DNA from: Paenibacillus taichungensis
Lineage (GTDB): Bacteria; Bacillota; Bacilli; Paenibacillales; Paenibacillaceae
NCBI RefSeq assembly: GCF_013359905.1
Contig: NZ_JABMCC010000098.1
Coordinates: forward strand, 62,001 to 126,000
Length of the DNA stretch: 64,000 bases
Direction of reading: 5' to 3'
Every line of letters begins with the position of its first letter. Position 1 is the first letter of the stretch. Below the pieces are notes generated by a model, which saw only the letters and a program-made list of their open reading frames with translations, had not been told where the DNA came from and ran no database searches. The position numbers were made by a program, and so were the translations under genes. Positions 15,951-23,656 of the stretch are shown in pieces.

Positions 15951-18320
15951 TTAGCTTTTCTGAAAGGGCGGAAGGTCCGCCAAGTTAACCGGTCTTTTCG
16001 CAGCAGCCCCCTTCAAGGCATGTTCCTTGCGGTACTGCCCCGGCGTCAGACCGGTTTCTTTTTTGAACTTGCGAATGAAATTAGGCGCATCCAAATAACC
16101 GACCTGCTCAATAATTTCTTTGAGCGGTGCATTAGTGCTTTGTAGTAGCCGGATGACCTCATCCATACGCCGCTGCCAGATATATTGTGAGAAATTGCTG
16201 CCGGTCTTATCTTTGAAGCTACGGCTTAGATAAGAGGTTGAAATGGCAAACTTAAGCGCCACATGCTCCAGGCTGAGGGTGTAGTCTGCGAACTGCTTGT
16301 CCACATAAGCCAGAATGTCATCCATTAATGAAGGCTCGCTTGTCTCCGTATTTTGTTCGACCTGCGCGCAAATAGCAGAGGCTAGAGAGAGCAGACGGTT
16401 CTCAAGCTCTTCGAGGGTCTCAAAGGAGGTCAATTCCGGCATATTGGCGAACACTTCATGCATGCCAAACTCGGAGGCTGTGCGCAGAAAAGCGTTCAGC
16501 AAATCGAAGCAGATGCAGCGCAGCAGATGAACCTGCAGCGGCTCGTCTTTGATTTTATCAATGGTATCAGTAATCATCTGGGCAGCAACCGATTCATTGC
16601 CTTGCTTCAGGCTCTGCTCCAGCTTCAGCATGGATTTACGTGGAATCCAGAAGCTCTGGGCAGCGGAAGGGACTAGCTCTACGAGCTGCTCGAAGTAGGA
16701 TACCTGTCCGCTACGCCGGATCATTCGGTGCTCCAAAGCTGCAGCGGCTTCGATGAAAGATTGATTAAGGAGAGCCAGGTCCCGGTAGGCCATGCCAACA
16801 CCGATACTTAGAGACAGCTGCGAGTGTTTGCGGATTACCTCTAGAATGGCTTCAATAACCTGCTCCATACGGCTTTGAACCGGTAAGTCCGTATCGTCAG
16901 GAAGTGAAATAATCAGAGCAAACTGGTCCTTGACCGCGAATTCCACACCGAAGATCTGTGCATCGGGACCAGACAGACATACATTGCTCAGTATTTCCTG
17001 CAACAGATGGCGTTCCTGCCAGGACTTGTCACCTGGCACAGTTTCATCCCAGGACAGGATCGCCGAGAAATAGAGGCCTTTTCCCTGAGGATGTTTGAAA
17101 CCTGCGCTGAGAATCATCTGCTCAATTTCAGGATCATCCGGTTTGCCATGCTTGAGCAGCAGCAGCATGCACTGATTACGGACGAAGGGTTCCTGAAGAT
17201 CAATTCTGGCACTGTAATCGTGGAGAGTCTGCCGAATCCATTCCCATTCATTGCGGAGCTTGGGAGCGTCATTGCCACTTCCTCTCAGCTTCGCAAATTC
17301 CATTAGATCCCTAATTGGATGGTACTGCCGTTTGGCCAGCAGCAGTGCGGCAGCTATGCCGGTAATGACTGTTATACAGAAGACGATCAGAATCAGGGTC
17401 TGGACATGGGCGACACGACTGAAGAACTGGAAGCTTGGCATCGTTGTCACATAGGTCCAGCCATTTTCTTCAGATTTTACGGAAACGACGGAGTATGGTT
17501 CCCCGTCCAGCTCCAGATTATGAGTACCTGGCTCAAGTGCGGATAAATTTTTAAGTTCCTCCTGGGGAAGGCTGACGCCATTATTGTTCGCTGTTAACAC
17601 CTCTCCGGAGGGACCAAAAATATAGCTGCTACCGGAGAAATCACTCAAAATCGAATCCATGACCCCGGTAAGATTGGATTCTTTCATTAAATAGAGAACA
17701 GTCCCGTACGGAAACGGGTCATTCGGTTTGATGGGTACGAGCATGACGAGCATCGGATCCATTCGGGAATTGACCGTCACATTCTCGGCGGGACGTACCA
17801 AAGGCTGCCGAGTTTCATTCAAATCCCGTCGCAATTCTTCTGAGGTCCAGCGCTCGAATTGATAGAAGGAATCAAAGGTGACATGAAGATTAGCCAGACC
17901 GCGGTATGAATAGATGTTGGAATCGCCATGAAAATAGAGAAGCAGATCCTCTGCTATGTTACTGCTGGCCTTGTAATTCGCCAGCGTCTGAATCGCCTCC
18001 AGACCGTAGTAAGGATGCCGAACCATATAGGGGGTCAAATGCCTGTCATAGGCGATTCTGCCCGCTAGTTCCTGGAGCTCTTTCATACGACTATCTATGG
18101 TGCTCTTCACTTGATTGAGCTGATTGACATTGGATTGTTCAATTTCGACACGCAGGCCCTTGACAGCGTTCTCATAAACGAAAATGGTTACACCAGTTAG
18201 AGGGATAAGAAATATTAGGATGTAGGAAAATGCATATTTCAGCAGAAGCTTTGATTTGAAATGATTCCAGCTGAGCTTGAACCTATTGAGCAAGGATGGC
18301 TTGGGTGCCGGATTTGCCAT
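15951..18320 (-). CDS. membrane-anchored AraC-family one-component regulator
   Basis: A 789-residue protein combining sensor and DNA-binding domain. Transmembrane helix 1 (about 30-50), a large extracellular Cache-like region (about 50-300), transmembrane helix 2 (about 305-325), a cytoplasmic linker with a degenerate GGDEF-like YesN middle segment (about 395-540), and a C-terminal AraC double helix-turn-helix (about 670-770; LEHVALKFAISTSYLSRSF, EQVGYLDAPNFIRKFKKETG). It has no kinase or receiver residues, so it signals without phosphotransfer. It converges on the mannoside operon end and is the only regulator next to it, so it probably controls 9.6-15.9 kb; that is inference. Confidence 0.9.
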   Translation of the reverse strand: MANPAPKPSLLNRFKLSWNHFKSKLLLKYAFSYILIFLIPLTGVTIFVYENAVKGLRVEIEQSNVNQLNQVKSTIDSRMKELQELAGRIAYDRHLTPYMVRHPYYGLEAIQTLANYKASSNIAEDLLLYFHGDSNIYSYRGLANLHVTFDSFYQFERWTSEELRRDLNETRQPLVRPAENVTVNSRMDPMLVMLVPIKPNDPFPYGTVLYLMKESNLTGVMDSILSDFSGSSYIFGPSGEVLTANNNGVSLPQEELKNLSALEPGTHNLELDGEPYSVVSVKSEENGWTYVTTMPSFQFFSRVAHVQTLILIVFCITVITGIAAALLLAKRQYHPIRDLMEFAKLRGSGNDAPKLRNEWEWIRQTLHDYSARIDLQEPFVRNQCMLLLLKHGKPDDPEIEQMILSAGFKHPQGKGLYFSAILSWDETVPGDKSWQERHLLQEILSNVCLSGPDAQIFGVEFAVKDQFALIISLPDDTDLPVQSRMEQVIEAILEVIRKHSQLSLSIGVGMAYRDLALLNQSFIEAAAALEHRMIRRSGQVSYFEQLVELVPSAAQSFWIPRKSMLKLEQSLKQGNESVAAQMITDTIDKIKDEPLQVHLLRCICFDLLNAFLRTASEFGMHEVFANMPELTSFETLEELENRLLSLASAICAQVEQNTETSEPSLMDDILAYVDKQFADYTLSLEHVALKFAISTSYLSRSFKDKTGSNFSQYIWQRRMDEVIRLLQSTNAPLKEIIEQVGYLDAPNFIRKFKKETGLTPGQYRKEHALKGAAAKRPVNLADLPPFQKS

Positions 18321-18411
18321 AAAGCAGTCCCTCCAGAGTTAGATATTCGGATGATAAATCTTGGGATTATAAATCACTGTTCTCTTCTAGATTACACCTG
18401 TGCTAATATAA

Positions 18412-18428
18412 ACATTATAACATTATAA
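18412..18428. repeat. tandem CATTATAA repeat in divergent gap
   Basis: CATTATAA occurs twice back to back (18413-18428) between the divergent AraC-type gene and the sugar-acid operon. It could be an A/T-rich promoter element (it contains TATAAT) or an operator for the GntR protein. Support is compositional only. Confidence 0.25.
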
Positions 18429-18547
18429 TCTTTAAAGTGGAGCAGCTATCCAAGATTATTATTAAATTTAGGGATGTATTGCTTTCAGGAGATTAATCAT
18501 TTTTTGAATTTTTCTTTATACCGGGGTTGATGAAGGAGATGGGAAGA

Positions 18548-19648
18548 GTGGGCACAGAGCATGTGCTGCGCAATTTGCAGCTTGTGGATGGGCGAATCAT
18601 GGATATAGCCATTCAGGATGGGATTATCACCGCCATTACACCTGCATCTCAGGCGGAAGGAGAGAGCGGGCTAGACTGTTCCGGGTTATATGTGTCCAGC
18701 GGATGGATTGATCTGCATGTGCATGCTGTACCGGAGCTTGATCCCTATGGCGATGATATCGACGAAATTGGTGTAAAGCAGGGCGTAACAACACTGGTGG
18801 ATGCCGGAAGCTGTGGTGCAGACCGAATCGGAGCTTTGTATACCGCGAGTCTGAAGGCTGATACCGAGGTGTTTGCTCTATTGAATATTTCAAGAATAGG
18901 GCTCGAACGGACAGATGAACTGTCTCAGCTGGAATGGATTGATCAAGACAAGGTTCTGGAGGCGGTAGCGACCTATCCGGAATTCATCGTCGGTCTGAAA
19001 GCCCGTATCAGCCAGAGTGTTGTCAAAGATAGCGGTATACAGCCGCTCAAGCTGGCACGCACACTGTCGGAAGAAACGAAGCTTCCGCTTATGGTGCATA
19101 TCGGCTCCGCTCCACCCGCGATATCCGAGGTTCTGGAGCTGCTGCAACCGGGCGATGTAATTACCCATTACCTTAACGGCAAGTCCAACAATCTGTTCCA
19201 AGCGGACGGAACACCCCTGCAAGGGTTGCTGGATGCAGTTGCCCAAGGAGTTCATCTGGATGTGGGGCATGGCACGGCGAGCTTCTCCTTCCAGATTGCA
19301 GAACAGGCCAAGGCGGCAGGCATTGCGCTGAATACCATCAGCACGGATATCTACCGGGGCAACCGTCTGAACGGACCGGTGTACAGTATGTCAAATGTGC
19401 TGACGAAATTTTTGATTCTCGGCTATAGCCTGGAAGAGGTCATCCAAGCTGTTACAGTCAGCGCAGCGGAGTGGCTCGGCAAACCGGAGCTCGGACAGAT
19501 AAAGGTGGGACAGCAAGCCAACTTGACTTTGTTTGCACTGGAAGCAGGTGAGAAGCTGCTTAAGGACTCGGAAGGTGATGTTCGGGTCGCGCAGTATTAT
19601 ATTGAGGCTAAAGGAGTTTTTACTAATGGATCATTCATTACAGGCTAG
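18548..19648 (+). CDS. amidohydrolase/deacylase (EF_0837/Atu3266-like, cog3964)
   Basis: A 366-residue TIM-barrel metallohydrolase of the dihydroorotase-like group. Binuclear metal ligands are visible in order: HVH in GWIDLHVHAVPELD, the carboxylated lysine in VGLKARIS, His in LMVHIGSAPP, His in VITHYLNGKSN and Asp in ISTDIYRG. I start at GTG 18548, because the AAGGAG at 18533-18538 is 9 bases from it and only 0 from the upstream ATG at 18539. Proteins of this group (EF0837, Atu3266) were wrongly called dihydroorotases and cleave acylated alpha-hydroxy acids. As first gene before DgaE/DgaF homologues, it probably releases the acyl group from an acylated amino-sugar acid; the true substrate is unknown. 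Confidence 0.85.
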   Translation: MGTEHVLRNLQLVDGRIMDIAIQDGIITAITPASQAEGESGLDCSGLYVSSGWIDLHVHAVPELDPYGDDIDEIGVKQGVTTLVDAGSCGADRIGALYTASLKADTEVFALLNISRIGLERTDELSQLEWIDQDKVLEAVATYPEFIVGLKARISQSVVKDSGIQPLKLARTLSEETKLPLMVHIGSAPPAISEVLELLQPGDVITHYLNGKSNNLFQADGTPLQGLLDAVAQGVHLDVGHGTASFSFQIAEQAKAAGIALNTISTDIYRGNRLNGPVYSMSNVLTKFLILGYSLEEVIQAVTVSAAEWLGKPELGQIKVGQQANLTLFALEAGEKLLKDSEGDVRVAQYYIEAKGVFTNGSFITG

Positions 19649-20738
19649 ATATGGATTGAAACGTGTTATTAATGCCAGTGGAAGAATGAGCATCCTTGGT
19701 GTTTCCGCACCAACAGATTCGGTCATGGAGGCAATGAAGCAGGGCGGACAGAGTTACGTGGAAATTGCGGATCTTGTGGACAAATCTGGAGAATATATTG
19801 CACGGCAGCTTGGTTCGGAAGGGGCGGTTGTCGTGAACTCAGCATCCAGCGGCATTGCACTGTCGGTGGCAGCGTTTGTGACTTCTGGAGATCCGCGACT
19901 CAGCCTTCGGCTGCATCAGGAGCCGGTACTGAAGAATGAGATTATTATGCTGAAGGGCCATAACGTGCAGTATGGAGCGCCCGTTGAAACCATGGTATTC
20001 CTTGGCGGAGGCAGGGTGGTAGAAGTTGGATATGCAAATGAAGGTCGCAAAGAGCATATTGAACAGGCAATTGGTGAACGCACCGCAGCCATCCTTTATG
20101 TCAAATCCCATCACGCCGTCCAGAAGAACATGATTTCTGTAGAGGAGGCGTGGGATGTTGCTGTGCGCAGAGGGGTGCCACTGATCGTCGATGCGGCAGC
20201 GGAAGAGGATCTGCGCAAATATGTCCAGTACTCGGATCTGGCGATCTACAGCGGGTCAAAAGCTATTGAAGGCCCTACCTCCGGCATTGTCGCCGGCAAA
20301 ATGAAATATGTCGAGTGGCTAAAGGTACAGCTGCACGGGATCGGCCGCAGCATGAAGGTCGGCAAAGAGACCACCTTCGGGCTGCTTCAGGCTTTGGAGG
20401 AATATCAGGACAAAGCCGACAACAGCGAACGGGAGAGGCAGGCGCTGGAGGCTCTTCAGCCGCTTGCCGGGCTTCCTGGAGTTTCGATCCACATCGTGCA
20501 GGATGAAGCGGGAAGAGCGATTTTCCGTGGGCGCATCCAGATTGATTCATCTGTTGCAGGAGTGGATGCGAGGCATGTCAATGATCTGCTACGTAAAGGC
20601 GTAATTGCGATATATACAAGGGACTATGGGGTTAAGCAGGGGTATTTCGATATTGATCCAAGATCGCTTCAAGGTGATGATCTTCAAGTCATCGTCAGCA
20701 GAATACATGAAATCGTGGGGGGAAACAAGAATGAGTAA
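19626..20738 (+). CDS. dgaE: PLP-dependent SelA-like ammonia-lyase (DgaE-like)
   Basis: A 370-residue PLP enzyme of the SelA-related group that includes D-glucosaminate-6-phosphate ammonia-lyase. Visible are RYGLKRVINASGRMSILG at the N-terminus, a Gly/Ser-rich cofactor loop (VVVNSASSGIALSVAAF), IVDAAAEEDLRKY (cofactor-binding Asp) and the Schiff-base lysine in YSGSKAIEGPTSG. The frame is open back to 19533, but the ATG at 19626 has an AAAGGAG site upstream and gives the family-typical N-terminus, overlapping the deacylase end by 23 bases. Expected reaction: loss of ammonia from a 2-amino-2-deoxy sugar acid to give a 2-keto-3-deoxy acid. Overlapping genes indicate translational coupling. Confidence 0.85.
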   Translation: MDHSLQARYGLKRVINASGRMSILGVSAPTDSVMEAMKQGGQSYVEIADLVDKSGEYIARQLGSEGAVVVNSASSGIALSVAAFVTSGDPRLSLRLHQEPVLKNEIIMLKGHNVQYGAPVETMVFLGGGRVVEVGYANEGRKEHIEQAIGERTAAILYVKSHHAVQKNMISVEEAWDVAVRRGVPLIVDAAAEEDLRKYVQYSDLAIYSGSKAIEGPTSGIVAGKMKYVEWLKVQLHGIGRSMKVGKETTFGLLQALEEYQDKADNSERERQALEALQPLAGLPGVSIHIVQDEAGRAIFRGRIQIDSSVAGVDARHVNDLLRKGVIAIYTRDYGVKQGYFDIDPRSLQGDDLQVIVSRIHEIVGGNKNE

Positions 20739-21486
20739 TATTCAGCAGCGTTTATATAAAAACAGAGCCGCTCTTAATGTACTGGCCAGCAGTATTGAGA
20801 ACGCGAAGGAAGTGTACGAGGCAGCGGAAGGATATGTTTTGGTAGGCGTGCTCTCGAAGAATTACGCGACGGCATCGGAAGCGGCAGCCGCGATGATCCA
20901 GTACGGTCAGACGATTGAGGACGCTGTATCTATCGGATTGGGTGCCGGAGATAATCGACAAGCTGCAGTGGTTGCGGAGATTGCCTCAAGCTATCCTGGA
21001 AGCCATATCAATCAGGTGTTTCCAGCAGTCGGGACAACCCGCGCTAATCTGGGCGCCAAGGATAGCTGGATTAACAGTTTGGTCTCCCCTTGCGGACAGC
21101 CAGGCTACGTAAATATTTCAACCGGCCCCGTCAGTTCAGGTACGACTCCGCATGCTATTATTCCGGTACATGCTGCCATCGCGCTGGTTCGTGACATGGG
21201 CGGCAATGCGTTGAAATATTATCCAATGCAGGGGTTGAAATTGGAAGAGGAGTACCGTGCAGTTGCCAAGGCCTGCGGGGAATCCGGGTTTGCTCTGGAG
21301 CCTACGGGTGGAATCGACCTGGAAAACTTTGGACCCATTTTGGAGATTGCACTTCAAGCTGGGGTGCCCCAGGTTATCCCGCATGTGTATTCATCTATTA
21401 TTGATCCGCAGACGGGAAGTACGAATGTCCAGGATGTCGTCAAACTGCTTGAAACGATGAAATCGCTGGTGGATCGGTATGCCTAG
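20731..21486 (+). CDS. dgaF: KDPG aldolase-like protein (DgaF-like, EF_0839 family)
   Basis: A 251-residue TIM-barrel aldolase of the DgaF family. Motifs: YVLVGVLSKNYATASEAA, GAGDNRQ, VFPAVGTTRANLG, the likely Schiff-base lysine in NALKYYPMQGLK, and ALEPTGGIDLENF. The ATG at 20731 follows GGGGGGAAACAAG and overlaps the upstream stop by 8 bases; the longer frame from 20605 lies inside dgaE and is not used. The DgaF reaction is cleavage of 2-keto-3-deoxy-6-phosphogluconate to pyruvate and glyceraldehyde 3-phosphate, the last step of the pathway. Confidence 0.86.
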   Translation: MSNIQQRLYKNRAALNVLASSIENAKEVYEAAEGYVLVGVLSKNYATASEAAAAMIQYGQTIEDAVSIGLGAGDNRQAAVVAEIASSYPGSHINQVFPAVGTTRANLGAKDSWINSLVSPCGQPGYVNISTGPVSSGTTPHAIIPVHAAIALVRDMGGNALKYYPMQGLKLEEEYRAVAKACGESGFALEPTGGIDLENFGPILEIALQAGVPQVIPHVYSSIIDPQTGSTNVQDVVKLLETMKSLVDRYA

Positions 21487-22492
21487 GATTGCGGCTTTTG
21501 GTGAAGTGATGATGCGGTTGCAGGTCCCGGGCCATGGAACGCTTGTCCAGAGCAATACGCTGGATTATTCTTTTTCCGGCAGCGGGGTTAATGTAACGGC
21601 AGCGCTGGCTGGGTACGGTCATAACGGTGCTCTTATTACCACTTTGCCGGAAACACCAGTAGGCGAAGCGGCAATTGCTTATCTGCGCAAACTTGGGGTG
21701 GATACTTCACTAATTTGCCGGGGAGGTAAGCAGCTGGGGATGTACTTTCTGGAGAATGGCTTTGGAGCCCGCCCCGGCAGAGTCACTTACACAGATCGAC
21801 TCGGCAGCAGTTTCAATACCGCGGAAGCAGGTAATTACGATATGGTTGCTCTTGCCTCCCGGATCGACGTTCTTCATTTATGCGGTATTACGCTGGCTAT
21901 GAATGAAGGCGTTCGCAAGCAAATGAAACGGCTTGCTGCGGAAGTGAAGAGTGCCGGGGGAAAAGTTGTTTTTGACTGCAATTACCGTCCTGCGTTATGG
22001 GGAGCGGATGGCTATGCCAAGGCCCGCCCACATTATGAGCAACTGCTGGAGCTGACGGACCTGGTGCTAATGAATGAGAAGGACGCACAGTTTATCCTTG
22101 GATTTGGAACCGGAGAATATGATAGAATGACACAGTTGAAGCAAGCGATTCCCGAAGTGGTTGAGCGCTTCGAAATCGGAACGGCAGCGGGAACCCACCG
22201 TGAAATTAACGCTGACCATACGCATTCCCTGACAGGATATATTTATCAGCATGGTACGTTTCTATTTTCTCGCAAGCTGACTTTCCCGGTGTATGACCGG
22301 ATCGGTGCCGGCGATGCCTTTGCCAGCGCCGTCATTCATGGGGAATTGCAACAATATCCGCAGCAGCAGACGGTTAATATGGCAGCGGCAGCAGCGATGC
22401 TCGCCCATACCACTCAGGGTGATACAGCGCTTTTTACCGAGAGCGAGGTGCTCCGGGCGCTGTCGGACCATACCTTAGATGTTGAAAGGTAG
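21479..22492 (+). CDS. PfkB-family sugar kinase (2-keto-3-deoxygluconate kinase-like)
   Basis: A 337-residue ribokinase-fold kinase. N-terminal FSGSGVNVTAALAGYG is the substrate-binding PfkB signature 1, and DRIGAGDAFASAVIHG is signature 2 with the catalytic Asp. LGMYFLENGFGARPGRVTY resembles the sugar-acid-binding segment of KDG kinases. It overlaps dgaF by 8 bases. Its presence between the ammonia-lyase and aldolase steps suggests that phosphorylation happens after deamination; see the findings. An N-acyl sugar-acid kinase is the alternative. Confidence 0.83.
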   Translation: MPRIAAFGEVMMRLQVPGHGTLVQSNTLDYSFSGSGVNVTAALAGYGHNGALITTLPETPVGEAAIAYLRKLGVDTSLICRGGKQLGMYFLENGFGARPGRVTYTDRLGSSFNTAEAGNYDMVALASRIDVLHLCGITLAMNEGVRKQMKRLAAEVKSAGGKVVFDCNYRPALWGADGYAKARPHYEQLLELTDLVLMNEKDAQFILGFGTGEYDRMTQLKQAIPEVVERFEIGTAAGTHREINADHTHSLTGYIYQHGTFLFSRKLTFPVYDRIGAGDAFASAVIHGELQQYPQQQTVNMAAAAAMLAHTTQGDTALFTESEVLRALSDHTLDVER

Positions 22493-23225
22493 TGAACAAC
22501 GAGTGTCTTTGAAACGAAAGCAAGGTCCTTTATATCAGCAAATCCAGAAAATTCTCAAAGACCGGATTTTGCATGGCGTGTATCCTTTAGGGAGCATCAT
22601 CCCCTCCGAACCGCAGCTGGAGAAGGAATTCGGTGTCAGTAAAATGACGGTCCGCGGCGCTGTTCAAGAGCTGTCCCAAGAAGGTTATGTGCAGAAGAAA
22701 AGCGGTATCGGAACGATTGTCATGCGCAATACCTCCCATCAGAAGCTCTCTAAGGGCAAACGGTTTACGGAGCTGCTCGTAGAAGAGGGCCACAAGCTGG
22801 AAAAGAAACAGCTGGAATCCCGGTTAATTGCGAATGAAGCCGGAACGGAAGACTATGACCGCTATGGGCCGTATTGTCAGCGAATTGAACGGCTCTATAT
22901 TTTGAATGGACAGCCTTATATTCATCTGATACACTTCTTGGCTGCAGTTGCATTGCCCGGTGGAGGTACGGCAGAAATGGTCACAAACATTCAGTCGCTG
23001 TATGACTCACTGGAGGAGAACGACATTGCGCTGGAAAACTTCAGAGACCGTTTCTATGTAGAGACGGCCCCCCCTGAGGTGTGTCAGTTGCTGGAGATTC
23101 CACCAGGGACGCATGTACTCAAGCGCCTGCGTAACTCCTTCGACGGAGAAGGAAGACTTATTGAGCACAGTATTGGCTGCTATAACACAGAGCTTCATCA
23201 TTATCTGGTCAATTACGACACTTGA
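22479..23225 (+). CDS. GntR/HutC family transcriptional regulator
   Basis: A 248-residue repressor-type protein: winged helix at about 10-75 (PLYQQIQKILKDRIL, IPSEPQLEKEFGVSKMTVRG, GYVQKKSGIGT) and a C-terminal UTRA ligand domain (about 95-240; ERLYILNGQPYIHLIHF, LLEIPPGTHVLKRLR). The start overlaps the kinase gene by 14 bases; GTG at 22503 is an alternative with a GAAAGG upstream. As last gene of the five-gene operon it most likely responds to a pathway sugar phosphate and autoregulates. Confidence 0.87.
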   Translation: MLKGSEQRVSLKRKQGPLYQQIQKILKDRILHGVYPLGSIIPSEPQLEKEFGVSKMTVRGAVQELSQEGYVQKKSGIGTIVMRNTSHQKLSKGKRFTELLVEEGHKLEKKQLESRLIANEAGTEDYDRYGPYCQRIERLYILNGQPYIHLIHFLAAVALPGGGTAEMVTNIQSLYDSLEENDIALENFRDRFYVETAPPEVCQLLEIPPGTHVLKRLRNSFDGEGRLIEHSIGCYNTELHHYLVNYDT

Positions 23226-23360
23226 AGTCTCTTAAACAGTAACCGGAAAGTTCGGAAGCAGCGGTGTAGTTTGAGGAACGGCTTGTAGGCGAGGCGTTGC
23301 AAACGGCTGAGAACTTAGGGAAATGAAGGGTAGTCTGAATTGAAGCTCATACCAGAAGTT

Positions 23361-23387
23361 AAACCACGGAATACCGTGGTTTTTTTG
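23361..23387 (+). terminator. Rho-independent terminator of sugar-acid operon
   Basis: AACCACGG-AATA-CCGTGGTT stem with a run of T after it (23379-23386). It ends the deacylase-to-GntR operon. The rest of the 23226-23656 gap is A/T-rich and I see no gene in it; the promoter of the next gene must lie there but has no clear consensus boxes. Confidence 0.85.
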
Positions 23388-23656
23388 TTTTATCGGTAAA
23401 AGCTTTTGTTCTGTAATACGTTTTGATATGACATGCTTGGTGCTCTTTAGATTAAAAAAAATCATCAACAAAACAATAGAACTATTCCTGTGACAGCATA
23501 CATATGTGAATGAATAACATTTTCTTTGAAAAATTGATGCACTGAATCCACAATTTACAAATTTACTAGAAACTTTTCCCTGAAACTAGCGTCTAATACT
23601 ATGACTTTTTGAGAGTGTAAACATTACTTGGGAGCAGAAGGAGCCAAAGACAAAGC

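Noticed and set aside
23232..23471. Short minus-strand frame after the GntR gene
   Set aside because: It runs through the terminator hairpin and has no ribosome site.
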